From: Pomphorhynchus laevis
Lineage: Eukaryota > Acanthocephala > Palaeacanthocephala > Echinorhynchida > Pomphorhynchidae
Assembly: GCA_012934845.2 (NCBI GenBank)
Contig: WNNJ02002821.1
Location: 1-64,000 of the forward strand
Length of the DNA stretch: 64,000 bases
Direction: 5' to 3'
Numbering within the stretch: position 1 is the first letter of the stretch; each line of letters begins with the position of its first letter. Of the stretch, positions 1 to 13,900 are shown in pieces. A program made the translations under genes and the position numbers. The notes under the pieces are model-generated. The model saw only the letters and a list, made by a program, of their open reading frames with translations, had not been told where the DNA came from and made no database searches.

Positions 1-2610
1 CTAGATGCAATGCCAGCCATGACTTCGTAGACGGTCGCACAAATAATCGACTGATTTTCTGATGTTTCGTCAGACGGTACACCATCACTAAAGTTCGTGA
101 CCGTGATGTGTCAATTAGTTCTTCCAAAGACAGATACGCGACAGACGAATTCAGTACATATACGCGATGGACGACCGATACTAGAAAAGCAGTTTTGGGA
201 TAAGAAACAAGGCAACTTTTACGATATGTTTGTTGAAGCTGAATACTTACATTAACGGATCAAAGTCAACAGATGCTTCGATAACGAAGACATACAAAAG
301 ACAATAATTAACCTAGTTAAACATGGTAACATTAGACAGGCCACGCGATTGATTGATTATTCGTGTGGACGGGCTGCCGTGCTTCAGCTGGAAGATGTGA
401 TCGACAGTACAACGGTAAGACAAGCTTGTAGAGCTCCATCTCCAAACGCTGAAGCAACGAACACTAAAATCATCGAACTGCCTCTCCCAGGTTGTATAAG
501 TAGTCATCCTATAAGATTCCAGGAAATAACAGGCGAATATGTCGTTCGAACTTCAAAGGAAACTCAAGGTGGAATTGGTCCTTCAGGTGTGTACGCTTCT
601 ATGTGGAAATCATTATTAACAGATATTGGAAACGAATCGAAATTACTGACTGAGAAAGTTGCGATTCGGGGCCCTCATAGGTTCTGGAGGCCTTGACAAC
701 CTCTCGTCTGATTCCCTTAGACAAGTGTCCGGGTGTAATACCTATCGGTATTAGAGAAATATTAAAAAGAAGGATAACCGTAAAGATCATAAATCATACA
801 ATTCGGGAAGATTCAAAATCGTTTGCTTGACGTGAACAGCTTTGTGCAGGTCAAGCATGTGTATATTAAGCATAGACGCAAAAATAGCGTAAACCAATCT
901 TTAGCTCTAAAGAATATGTACCGTATATGTCCCGCTTTAACACAGATTCTCAAAAGTGAATATATGCATCCTTCCACATTGTTTGTTGGACATGAAATCA
1001 TTTGGTCTTCGAAGGGGTTTACTCACGGGGACCCACTCGCAATGTATGCGTTTGCAGCAGCTACACTTTCACTGATTAACATAATCAAGTCAGAAGTATC
1101 GATGATAATTCAAAGGTGATATGCGAATAACGTTTGCTTTTTAGGAAGGCTGTCGGTGTGGGATGTACTTAAAATCCACAGGCCGCGTTACGACTATCAC
1201 GTAATTCAAATAAGTGTAATTTGTTAGTTCACACTTTGGTTCAGTTTAAACAGGCATATGGCTTTAGTTCCTATGGCGTAAATCTTTGTCAGTCGTAGAT
1301 TAAACTGCTGGGGAGTTTTATTGTCTCGGACGACTACATAGCTTCATAAATAAACTGCAAGGTTGATAGGTGGTGTGATCTTATGGACAAATTAAGTGTC
1401 ATTGCAGAAGCTGATGGACATATCGCTTACACGTTGTTCACCAAATCGACACAATTAAACTAATTATTTCTTCAACGTACTTGTCCAACTGCTCAGAGGA
1501 CATTTGGCAGACTCTGAGGTTGTATTTTCTCTAACTTATTACCCAATATACTCGGAATTTCTCATATAGACATGGCTGAAGTCGCATTTTTGTTGTTGCC
1601 AACACGATTTGGTGTTTAAGTTTCGATGACCCGGGCGACTTATCAGAAAAAAGGGACACCCAATCGATCCGATTATGTAAACCTTTTCTGCAAGGCTTGA
1701 TTACACAGGGATTGAATAAAGAGCAGGACACAATTCTAAGAAAAATCAGGATTGAAAAGGAAAATGATATTCAAATGATAAGAAACAAAAAGTTGAGATT
1801 GGTTGATGAGACTACAAAACAAGCGATATCACATGTGTGTCATGTTCGCTGATCAAAATGCCGCTAATGGGACGGGTTTTTATTTGTCGAGCAGATGTTT
1901 TAAGGAAGCAATTGCAGCTTGATATGGGTGGTGTATAAATTACACATCTGATAAGTTCAGCTGTTGGCTTGCGTTCACAACAATTTACATGCTATCGTGC
2001 AAGGCCGGTGGGGTACTTATTGTCCGCCATAAAATGGTGAGGGATCTTATGGCTAACATAGTCCGAGACTCGAACTATCACGTGGAGATGAAGTGTATGC
2101 TACAGCCCGTTCCGGAATTGCACATGTTTATGAATTAAACCACTACGAGAGACAGATCAGCACGTCTAGACTTTTCATGCTCAGGACTGCACGGAAACAT
2201 TATGGAGCGGTCATTTTTGACGTTTGTGTATTCAATACTTTTGCTCCATCGTATGCCTGTGGTCCAAGCTCATCCTTCACATTTCATGAAAATCGCAAAA
2301 TTTTAAAATACAAAAAATAGCGGGTTATTCATTTCGTTGGCGTTTTCAACAAGCGATGACATAGGACCGGCAGCAGACTCTTTAATGAAAATTACAACTT
2401 GAAGTATATCAGCTAGAAGGTCTGTACCGTACCACGAATTGATCAGCAACAGGCGAGTCAAACTATTTATATGCTTATAAATGCTTGCCTCAACTTCTCC
2501 TCGGGCAAATAAGAGATCACATCTCGTGTATGAGCAGCGATGTGTCGAAAGAAGTGACTGAAAAATGTGTAAAGGCTCATTGCGGGAACCTCAGTTGTAA
2601 ACGCTTATTA
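1..2610 (+). pseudogene. Decayed reverse-transcriptase element, family with QGDPLAM-type RT
   Basis: Short open stretches in changing plus-strand frames line up in order with one RT-bearing family known to me from many invertebrate genomes. About 320-620 gives an N-terminal part with RQATRLIDY and GPSGVYASMW (usual form AAGPSGLDAxxW). About 700-780 gives a decayed 'IPLDKxPGVxPIGIxE' stretch. Near 1020-1080 the RT core THGDPLAMYAFA corresponds to the family's TQGDPLAM. About 1560-1640 resembles the 'LPxRxGGLGI' region, and 2210-2260 (IFDVCVFNTFAPS) the 'FFDVRVFNPHAPS' region near the C-terminus. Many stops and frame changes are scattered through it, so it is non-functional and old. It may begin before the window. 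I cannot give a clade name; it lacks LTRs and I treat it as LINE-like. The family match is from memory of motifs, not from a search. Confidence 0.6.
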
Positions 2611-5159
2611 CGTTAATAAATGATGTGTTTACTATAATTACAGAATTTACTAGATATTTAAGAATTTATTTTGAAATTCATTTGCTCAAATTTATTTTAT
2701 GACTTGAAATGTCGAAAAATTCGACAATCTTTTGCTGACCAAATAATTTTTTCATACCAAATGTATTCATGTGATGGCATACCAACGCATTTGGTCTGAT
2801 TGTTTTTCCCATAAGTTGTGGTAAAGTTTTCTGTTCGGGTGGTGAAATATCCAGATAAATAAAATCATTTTTGAAACGATTAATTTTGATTAAACAGTGA
2901 GCGTTAGCGAGAACTATATTTGTGGTTGGCTCATTAATTTAACATCATAGTCTATAAATAGATGTATGGTATTTTAGCAGACAAGCGGCGAATTCGAAGT
3001 GATGATTTTGAATTCAAATCATCATCCAATAAAGTTGCAAAGTCCGCAATATGATAAATTGTCCTTAATAGTTGGTAGATTGCGCACAATAAAATTTTGA
3101 GACTTGTTGAGTCCAAAATCAGTGTAATGGTAACTTGATATGATACAACTCTTCGTCTAATTTTGCGATAGTAGCATTAGTGAGCGGACGTGAATGTTCA
3201 AACGATGTAATATGTTTCGCATAGCACAGACTACATTGAAAATTTAGTAAGAATTATCTCGAGACAGGGCGCAAGTAGTGAATTTGAATCTTGATAGCAA
3301 CTTATAATAGAGAATTCAAATTGATTGGTGTTTAAAATAGTAGGAGGGCTTCAAACGATGTAATATGTTTCGCATAGCACAGACTACATTGAAAATTTAG
3401 TAAGAATTATCTCGAGACAGGGCGCAAGTAGTGAATTTGAATCTTGATAGCAACTTATAATAGAGAATTCAAATTGATTGGTGTTTAAAATAGTAGGAGG
3501 GTCTGAGTAAATAACGGATCAACGATTTCGCACATTTACTATCTAATAGACAATCCATACATGATTTTCATGCATTAACGCAAACACACTATTTGCATAG
3601 TTTTAGTCATTACATGAAGTTGCTTGGCGTGTTTGATAAATCGTTGTAATCAGTTGATGATAACTATCAAGTTATCAGGTTTTAATCGAGTTTAAGGTTC
3701 AGATAATAAAATCAGTAGTGTAATTATTCGTACGAAGTGGTTCTACATGAAATATCTTGGGATGATAGAATAATGCAAATGAATATATTATTCTGCTTAC
3801 TTTATAGTAATACTTAAGTTCATGTTTGTGCAATTTTATAATATCTTTTATAAATTGAGTTACTCGATAACGAAATGCAAATTCTATCAGTTTATCTATT
3901 TAAATTTGACATAAACCTTGCAATAAATTAATTTAAAGGGCATTTTATTTTTATTAGCAAACAGAAAATACTCAATCTCTATTACTTTTAACTATTCAAA
4001 ATGTCTGATTTCATTTTAAGATATGTATTTTAATTAAATTTGTGTTAGTAATACTAGCATATGATGTTCTCAAACTAAAATATTTTATAATAAATAAAAT
4101 CTAATATATAATAAATACATTCTAATAATGTAATAAATATTATACAATATAATAAATACAATCCGAACGTTTAAAGGCTTAAACAAATTAAGAAATCGTT
4201 TTTGGAACACGCGCGGCCTGTAAGAAAGATTACGAGTGCACAAAGTAAACGGCAATCACTCTGTGCATGATATATTAAAAAATATTGGCATGATATATTA
4301 AAATATACAATAATCAACATATTATAACATTATATCAATATAATATGATTAATATAACATGATATGAATAATAGAACATAATATGAAGATAAGAGATTAT
4401 ATTGATAATAGGAAATATTTGACGCGATATATTAAAAATATGAAATATATCATGAATACTCAAAAATATAATTTTATTCCAAAACCTATGTATTTAAAAA
4501 TGTTAGGTTTTAAATTTATAGTTATCTATAATTCAATTTTAGAAATGATAAATTATAAATTTATTTAATTTATACTAATAAATTATGATTTTTCAAAAAT
4601 TACAATTAATTATTAAAAAATAGATGAAAAAATTTGACTTTAAAAAATTTAGAGATAAAAGATAAAATAAAAATATGGTATAAAATAAAATGGTATAATA
4701 TAAGAGGTGATTATAAGTGATTATAATAAATTCAATCTTAATAAACGTTTTGACGTTTGGAACATGCGCGACCTGATCACGATTGTAAGTTTGACGAAAA
4801 AGAAAGATTACGATTGCACAGTGATAACGACAGTCGATGTTTAGGCACTGGCGAAGAAACACGCACAGTAAGACAGTTGAATGATACCATGCTTAGCAAG
4901 GATCAAAAAGATTGACAAAGTTCTTCATTGTTAAATTTTCAGTGATCAGTTGTCCTTATCAACTGTTCCAACTTTCGGCGATTCATTGTATTCTGATTCT
5001 AGCATTGATATTTTGTAAAAAGTCCGGTTATTTTAATGGATCAATTGTAAAACGATTACTATAGTCAATCCTTGCACGCGCTGCTCATCTAATGTCTACA
5101 CTTATCAATGATGCATTGTGTCAACGTTTAATGAAAAGCTAGAATGCCGTTCTATGCTT
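2611..5159. other. AT-rich stretch without a recognisable gene
   Basis: No reading frame here looks like a gene. It contains a 153-bp tandem duplication (3198-3502), a near-palindrome around a GAATTC centre at 3001-3023, and from about 4060 to 4730 low-complexity AT-rich sequence with repeated 'atgatatatta' and 'ataataaata' words. The open frames at 4383-4568 and 4593-4862 are composed almost only of AT-rich codons and are not credible genes. Confidence 0.6.
3198..3502. repeat. Tandem duplication, 153-bp unit, two copies
   Basis: The block starting tcaaacgatgtaatatg at 3198 recurs at 3351 and runs to tagtaggagg in both copies. The copies look identical by eye, so the duplication is recent compared with the decayed element to the left. 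No coding content is seen. Confidence 0.9.
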
Positions 5160-7210
5160 TCCAAAACTTTGTTTTGCCTCTAGGGGTGACTACACACCAG
5201 AACAAAAAAGAAACATCAAAAAATGCATAGCGAATATGCTTCACTAATGAAATTGCCTAGTCTCCGAAATTTGTTTTTGTTGATCAGTTCATATACTAAA
5301 ACAAAAATATCTAGAAAGTTATTAAACAATTCTACCTCGCAAAAAGATATTATTGCTCTCGTCCGAATCGGTAACTTCAGTAAATCGATGCGAACACTCA
5401 TATCTGATAAAATATGCGCCTTGACATATATGGTAAGGAAGCTATAGAATTTGCATCCGTCAACTTGAAACATGATTAAAAAGATGCCACGACATATTTA
5501 TTAATGCCAGTAGATTCCGAAGCCGTTATGACTTCCATATACTCTTTTACTAAACCTACATATACTGAGTGTTTTTTGTTTGCGCCATGAACATCTACAG
5601 GATATATTGGCTGATCATGGACATGTTCTACGGCGTATCGCAAGCATAATAAATTATTTGAAAGGTGGACTAGCTTATCAGGAGTTATCCGATTATTTTT
5701 GCTGGTGCCGATCCGATATCACTAAACAGGCATTGTGGATGAATCCGACTAATTGCAGATGTGACACCCTCTGTTGTCTGTATTAGATATGTGCGTAGAA
5801 AATTGCGGAGAGCTTTCCAGCGCTCTTAACCCCCATCTAGTCGGGGTGTCGATTTCAAACAGCATGAAACTTATCATCCATGATTTTAATCATTAAAATT
5901 ACGAGACAATTGACCATTCAAATTAGTTATAACTAAATGTTCAAGTGCGAAATGCCTTTAAGTCATTAAATCACGATGTAATTATTCAAGCTGTATATAG
6001 ACAATTTTCATTGCAAATCATAGGTACGTTGATGCTATGAACGACCTTGGCATTTACGTATTGGGGGTCAGGAATCGTTAAAATCTTTACGCGGAGTACT
6101 GCAGGGTGGCCCTCTTGAGCCTGTCAGTTCTCGCTTTGAATTCAACTGACGACAAAGAATATAAATTTGATAGGGGTATTGTATTAAATGGTACTTAGAC
6201 GATGGAATAATCGGTGAGCTCGCACGACCCTTAGACTCAAGTGGTGAAAAAACTAGATAATAGGAAATCACGAAGCTACGCCATTTGTACAGTTGCATTT
6301 CTCTGAATCCACGAACTAAAAAGAAAACATTAATTTTATTCTAATTGGAAAGCCAATTGGAAGTCTATAATTTATTGTTTCTTGTCTGGAATAACGAGAT
6401 CCCGACGCGCTTTCAGAAATTCCCGATCCGCAGATTATCCACCTATTTTTACAACACTGCAATTCAGGCTCACGTAATAACCATTTGATGCGAATAGTCG
6501 ATTCTTCTATGAACTTTGCTCTAAAGCATTTTAATGAATCCATTATCAATATAATTAACGAAGTAATAGTCCTAGTTGTCGCAAACGCATGGTTGCAGGT
6601 TATTCCTACAATAGCCAACTCGCTAAACTTCTCATGCAGTATTTTGTATTCTGATAATTATGTGGTTGAGGATTCAAATATCAGCACAATGCCGACGATG
6701 TATAAAGGTCCTGCCGTTACGGATTTCAGGGCATTATTTGCCGGTTCGGAAGATTCACAGGGATTCGCCATTACTGAGTAAGAGACTAAGTTTTCCATGT
6801 TGCTGAGTCAGCAGGATTGCAGGTGGAGTGTTAAGTCTTGAATCTTGTCCAATATTTGAAAGAGCGGCTAGCGAATATTCTTAAACACTTGATCAATCCG
6901 GGGAAGTTAAAGGGACAACGTATTATCCGCAGAATAGCGCGCTACTTTGTAGCTCATTGATACGTTCCTCATTTAATAGTAGCTGAAGAATTATTTTAAC
7001 GAATATTGATCACACTTATGAGGCAATGCAAATGCACTCTGAATAGCCTTCTTGATAACGACATGGCCTTGGATATAGTTTATATTGAATGCATGGAGAA
7101 TCCGCAATACCGATATCTCTCGCTGAATCTTTCGACGTTCATTGCGAGCTCACATGACTTGGTATATACTAAAAATATATTTTTTACAATTATACCAATT
7201 CCTTAAGTCA
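5160..7210 (+). pseudogene. Decayed reverse-transcriptase element, second family (GVQQGDPLGP-type RT)
   Basis: Plus-strand fragments in changing frames follow the order of a second LINE-like RT family. NAFKSLNHDVI near 5950-5980 corresponds to the family's 'NAFNxxxRDxxL'; LRGVLQGGPLEPV near 6090-6125 to 'EGVQQGDPLGPxLF'; and WYLDDGIIGE near 6190-6220 to the catalytic 'FYLDDGTLGG' motif, here with both aspartates. The stretch 6720-6860 resembles the 'LPVRxGGxGVR' tail region. Stops and frame changes are frequent, so the copy is dead and old. A piece of the same family lies at 16780-17840. Family recognition rests on motif order; the ends are approximate. Confidence 0.55.
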
Positions 7211-7701
7211 CTCTAGCAATTTCAACGGCTACTTAGTTTTTGATGACAACGATGATTTGTTCAATGTAATAATTTTGCTAAAAATAAAGTTGGTATAGAG
7301 GAAAAAGGAATCACAAATCAAAACTAACAAAATCTACCTCAAAAAATATAAAAGCAAGTTATAAAAACATCGAAAAAGAAGATATGTTTGTAGATATCAT
7401 ATTTGAAGATATGTTTGTAATTTCAAATGAGCGGACTGTTTCCATAGTAAATTCAGAAATAAGACAAAAATCTGTATTTGGTTCAATCAATAAGTAATGA
7501 ACGGCTCTTTTGAATATAAAGACCAGGAAGAAAGCAACCGTCTAATGCAGCACGCCCTTGTTGAACATTAAATTGGATTTCGGGTAAAACAAGATGTGAT
7601 CGTTTCAATAATAAATGGCCAGTCTTCGATGGTAGTTGATGAATCTTATCAACATGTCAACGCAAGAAAGATCAAAACTACATTGAATTATATCTGTAGT
7701 T
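7211..7701. other. Region downstream of the AMPK-gamma-like gene
   Basis: AT-rich and without a convincing open frame. It holds the 3' flank of the minus-strand gene ending at 7702. The word 'gaagatatgtttgta' occurs twice at 7378-7420. I could not identify a canonical AATAAA in a convincing position on the minus strand, so the transcript end is not placed. Confidence 0.5.
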
Positions 7702-7956
7702 TTAATTATTAAATAAATTATAATTTATTAATATCATAATATTTAATAATATTGATTCCATATTATCAAAATTGATGTAAAAAATAACAAACGTATTTCT
7801 TAAATGGTAATCAGTCCAAAAATGTTTAAATTCTATAAAAGTCACAATACCTTTTTTATGCCTTGGAGCATGTAATACTAAGAAACACAAAATATCTGAT
7901 AACGATATGACACCAATAACCTTGCCCTCATCATCAATTCCAATTAGTCGATGCAC
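7702..7956 (-). CDS. PRKAG: AMPK-gamma-like exon: CBS4 and C-terminus
   Basis: The acceptor is a clear pyrimidine tract ending CTCTAG at 7957. The exon opens VHRLIGIDDEGKVIGV and continues SLSDILCFLVL, matching the last CBS repeat of AMPK gamma with the HR pair and the aspartate of LSD. The frame then runs about 55 residues past the usual end of the family to a TAA at 7702. This tail is hydrophobic and AT-rich and may be spurious: a possible donor AAG/GTATTG at 7850 would end the exon after HKK. Confidence 0.85.
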   Translation of the reverse strand: MHRLIGIDDEGKVIGVISLSDILCFLVLHAPRHKKGIVTFIEFKHFWTDYHLRNTFVIFYINFDNMESILLNIMILINYNLFNN

Positions 7957-10900
7957 CTAGAGAGAAACAGTCAAAACATGATAAGATTAATAAAATAAAA
8001 ATCCTACGAAATTACAACTGCTATAAAATTAGATGAATAAAGATTTTGAGAAAAACTAAGTTCACGTTGCTTGCAGTGGTTTCCATATTCGGTTGTAAAC
8101 GGCTTTATTATTCAGGGTCAAATGCAATTTTATATAAACTGAATTAAGTATAACGAGTTGCTTCAAATCGAGGTGAATAGGCTTTAAGGATCAATCATAT
8201 AAACTAATAATTTATAACGTGAAATAATGCAAAAAATCTGTTTAACTACGGAAGTAAAAAAAGATCATAAAACATGATAAATAAATTTATGATTAATTAA
8301 ATTCCACGGAATCTTTGACCACTTATTTGGATTTTAAAATGTAACCAGTCAATAAATAACAAGTCAATAACAAGTTAAATAAAGTTAATACAAGCTAATG
8401 ACAAATTAATAAAATAAGGTACGAAAGACGATGCATTAGTTGAAATTTAGATTGGACTATCAATACAGTACAGTAATACAAAAATTAAAAGTTAAAAGTT
8501 CTGATTATAATAAACTGATTACAACTGTAATTAGACGTTTATAACACGGATTTACACTATAAAATGAGCATGTATTAATATATAAATGTTGATGTATTTC
8601 GCCAGCGTGTGGTTAAAACATTTATATGATGCGATTACTGGTCTTATTTCCACTTCGGTTTGCGTATCTTTGGTTAAAGATACATGAAACTAGATGAAAC
8701 GCTATCTCATCTTAGCACCTTGTATAATGATTCGTCTAACTTGCCATGAAATTTTAATCATAATAATAGTTTGTCAAATGGTGAATCATTATCAATATTC
8801 GAAGAATCATCGCAACAAGATTATGATTATGTAATCATAAAATTTCTGAATATAATTGATTAAAAAGAACTGCACTTTTTGTATTAAAATATGATTGTAC
8901 GTGATTGCTTGAATGAATTTTATAAAAATATATTTTCAATAAAAATCAGTGGAATTTAAGAGAAATGCGAGGCATAAAAATCCTTTATATACTAACAATT
9001 TCACTAAATATATAATCAACTTTACAAAATAAACATCGACGCGAAATTAGGATCAAATATTGTTTGCAAAAGATATTACATCATGTGCTGTTATTGCATT
9101 GTTTTTACAATTTAATAACTGCTCTTAACGTTCTAATTACAAACAAAGAAACATAATTTCGCAAATTATAAATTCAAATATTATTGAAGTATTTGTACAT
9201 TCTAGCGCTTATAATTAAATACGTATTTTTATCACACGATTTTATCACTATCTTACCCTTTTATCAACTAATCGTTCAATTATTGTCAGTAGTGATTCAT
9301 TCAGGGTGAATGTATGACACTGTTCGTAACTTTGCCTCCTCGAAAGGCCATCGTTTATAGTGAGTTCCTCAAATTTCACAGCATCATATGCTAGTAAATA
9401 TATTACGTCACACTTGCTGTAAACGTCTAGTAGGACATTAGATCTTGAATCAATGACTGGAACGGCACTAACGTCGCGCTCGATAAATATGTCAAGAGCA
9501 ACTAAAATTGGATCCCCGGGATTTACCTTTAAACATACAACAGAAGGTAAACATATTTAAAAAAATATTTATCACATTTGAGATAGGAAACAGAAAAGTT
9601 AAAAGATAATGAAATTAAAATTTTTGACTGACAATTACGTTGTATCAAATGAGTTGCTACAATCAACAATTTCTGTAATCAATAATTTCTGTCAAGATAG
9701 TATAGAAAATTTCGGAAACAAGTGACTCAGCATAGATTTGTATAATTATATGCTCTTATAACAGACATAATATCATATTATATAAAAAACCAGTTTATAA
9801 GACTGAACAAAACAAAATTTCGAACAACAGTAAAATTTCAACAATAGTAATCTTCAATTTACCGTATAAATATTTTCATATGTGCCGACCTTCAGGCTGT
9901 TAATGTCCTTTGTTAGGTATGAAGGTCGAGTCAATTCATAGATCTAAACAATACGTCGACAAAATATAAAATTATCACAAAGAATACTTAAATAAAACTA
10001 AATTAGTAGAAACTAAATATTGTAATAATCTTGTAAGTTATTGTATAATATTACATAAAATATTGTAAATATTTTATGTACATATGGTTAACCCATGTAT
10101 ACTATTAGGGTTTCCTGTGTAATGGAATATTGCCTTTATATACTAATATGAAATATAAACTTTTTATAAAATATGAACAAATATGAACTTCATCATTACC
10201 AAAATATATTACGTAAAATACAAATAAGACTTTATTAAAAAGGTTATTTGAAACACAAAATGAAATGTTTTCTTATTTAGTATGTCAAATTAAACTTATT
10301 AATTAATAACTAATAATTTTAAAATTAATAATTAGTTAATGTATCAACTATTTGCGATAAATTTTTAGTTATACTATAATCAATTATTGAATTAGTTATT
10401 GAAAAATATCTAATGTAAATCAAACCGGTAATGTCTATTTTAATATTGTGCTGATTTACGGTACCTATTTGCAAGCATTATTCATGGTATTTCCAGAATT
10501 TTGCGTAGTTATTAGATTAAAGAGCTGAGTTATTATACACTACTAGAGCTTTCGCCTCGTTACGGCTTCCTCAGTGGCTCATTGTATATTAATTTATCTC
10601 TCACACTTTTTTAGGATAAAAAAGTTTGAGAGATAAATTAACATACAATGAGCCACTGAGGAAGCCGTGACGCAGCGAAAGCTCTGGCAGTGTACAATAA
10701 TAACTCAGCTCTTTGATCTAATAAACTACGCAACATAACAACATGAGGCTGAGAGGTAAGCGACATTTAACTCTATTTTTTCCAGAATCATGCAAAAACA
10801 GAATTAAATATTTAAAAACTATAAATAAATTCTATAAACAAATTTTAACTAAAATTACTACCTTAAAATGATAACTTTTTAATATAATTATTATATGGAT

Positions 10901-13900
10901 AATATATGGTTTTAATATATAATATCATTTAATTAATATATAATTATCTTTAATTTCACGTTTTGCCGTACCTTTTACCTTTCTGTCTTTAGAAACCCGT
11001 GGTTTTGATTTAAATTCAAGAGTTTTAAGTTCATTTAATTTTTAGAAATCAAATGAACTTAAAATCTTTAGAAATTTACTTTCGATCAAGTTGGCATTTT
11101 TTTAAATTGAATGTTTAAAGTTGAACTGAACATTTTGTCGTACTTAATTTGAACTTAATTCGCCTTAAGGGCTTATTATGCCCTTAGCGTCGAATTACGA
11201 AAAGTATTTATATTTTTTGGCGAATTTACACTTTAAAAATTCACGGAGAGATTCATTTATTAAAAAAGCTCAAATATTAATGCAAGTTATAAAGCGTTGA
11301 TAAAGTTTGATGGCCCGTGGTTGGTTGAACTGATATTATTTATGCTTATGTTTTTATTTACGATATTTATATCTCCTATAAATATTTTTTAAATATCGAG
11401 ATTACTATTTAACATTAAGATAATATATTTCCGAGTTTAAACAACTTTTCGAACTTATCCGAACATCTTGTCGTGCTTATCTTATACACTCATTATCTTT
11501 GTACCTTTTCACGGTCCTGATGATCGCATATTTTTTAAGCATTTTTAATTTAAAGGTGTGTTTAAAACTTTTAATGTTTGAGCAGTAAAATTGATATAAA
11601 AGAACAAATATAATTTGGATAATGGTCCCAGCAAATCTTAGTAAGTATTTGCATACGGTTTTCCTTTGTAACATAATGATTTTCGGTTTATAATTAATTT
11701 ATAAGTTTATTATGAAAGCTGTCCGTAATTCAAGTTTTTCGGCACACTCATTTAACAATACCGGATATATTCAAATTTTCGGTAAAAAATTACGAAACCT
11801 AATAAAATTTAACAATAAAAATTACCGTCAATCAAATAAAAGAAAATTTTACAATTATTCGATGATTTTGTTTAAAGTTATGGGTTTTATACTGACCTTA
11901 TCTGTAATTTAAAGCGTTTTCTCCTACTTTTGTTTACATCCCATATACACTCATTGTCTTTACATGCTCATGGGTTTGATTCTCGACTTTTTCTTCGAGC
12001 ATTTTTAATTTAAAAAGTTTTTTTTAAATAAATAACTTATTTTTATTTGAGCACGACAAAAATAAATATTTACTAATAAATCATTTATTACCAAATAAGG
12101 CACTTAAATTAATCTGAATATTCAAATTTAATAACTGTTTTACAATGAATATCAATATTTCTGGCTAAACATCCGTACCGGTATAGGAGTTTACATAACT
12201 GTAATGTAATTCAGTAGCCCATGCTGTAAGCCGTCGGTTATAAACGTCGTCTTTAGAGCATTTGTATAATATAATATTAAATCGCCTTATAAAATCATTA
12301 AACCTCGAGTAATTGTTAGATTACATCGTAATAAAGTAATGTGATTGCTCTGATTTCAAAAATTTATGGACTGTTGTATATCTACAAAACATTCTATATA
12401 ATGATTAACTAGGAATATAACTTTAAATTTTTAATTAAGATTGTAAAATAGTTCATTTGCAATCCATCAATTTATATACACATAGATCCATTTTATATAT
12501 GTAATCTTATAAAAACAAATAAGTTACAAAATTATGATCAATTAATCCACTGCTATAAAATTTAACTTTAATCAAGCAGTCGCTGTGTCAATAAATTCAT
12601 CTGGTATACGGTGTATCTACATTAACTTATAGTAGGATGGTTTTATATTGCAGTTTATAATGTTCAAAAAGTGATGCTCATATCAAAAAATGTTTATACT
12701 AATTTTGTACTAATGCTATAATTTAGATAACACAATTTCTGTTGAGTCTGGCATTTATTTCTATAAAAATGCCAGGTACGGTATACAGATATGATCCCAG
12801 TTTTTCTTTTTATCGCCAAATTTTTAACTATGGAATATTCTCGTTTTCGATATATTATGTGTAAAATTTTCAATTATTAGCAATGCAATATGAAACAATC
12901 ATTAAAGTGTTAAACACTTGTTTTCAGGTTACGGGAAGAAGTGAGGGGTACAATTTTCATATGTAGTTTCTTGTGTTCAATTTAAGAACAATCGAGTTTG
13001 ATATTGCAACAGTAACCAGGCTTTATACGTACATTTGATCTACCCTGGTAAAGTTATTCCACAAATCTCAAATTACGATAAAATCGATTATCTTGATAGT
13101 AGTGAGCGGATCCCTGATTTTCGGGAAAGATGAATTGAAATGAGATAAAAGAAATTAGAGTGATGGTGTTGATTGAGAAAAATAAATATTTAAATTATGT
13201 AATTACGAATATTCTAGTATCGTGGTCGACAATAAGATACAAAAATATATTCATACGGGCATGTGTTTAACGAACCAATTTCGTCTTTATTTGAATACTA
13301 TATTATATGTCGACTTCCAAGGAAACTGAAGCTCGTAAGGAAGCATCACATCGAATAAAAAACAAAAGGCAATGCTACACCGAGTCCACATGATTTGCTC
13401 TAACATAAGCAAATCATGATTTGCTCATGATTTGTTCAATGCTGGGGTCAGCAGAATTAGACAAATGCCAACTAGCAATGGTTACAACTTGCATCTAGTC
13501 GACAAAAAAATTTACACATTTCATTCGAAATGTGTAAATTTATCATCAGGCGCGAATACATTCGAATCAGAGGCTACGAGAGATCCAGTTGAGAAGCATA
13601 CTTATTAAAACTGCTATCGATTCTACAAAAACCGTTGACATACGGATATTCTAAATAATTAAGAAATTATGGCATCTACTGATTAAGAATAACGAGCAAA
13701 TCGATAATACAAGGTCATATGTTGTGTATTAATTCACATGTAAAAGAAGCTGAATGTAGCGCCAGCCAACCAAAATACATTGGATACACAACTTAGACAT
13801 TAGATCATCGATTAAAACAAGACTAATACAGAGGTGACATCAAATAACACCTAGAACAGGAACGTGATAAGATTCCGGTCACACCGTTTATCCATGCAAA

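Noticed and set aside
4383-4862. Open frames of 61 and 89 codons in AT-rich DNA
   Set aside because: Composed almost entirely of K, N, I, Y, F and L codons as expected from base composition; no motifs.
11712-11912. 66-codon plus-strand frame in the large intron
   Set aside because: Low-complexity composition, no motif, overlaps a diverged repeat.
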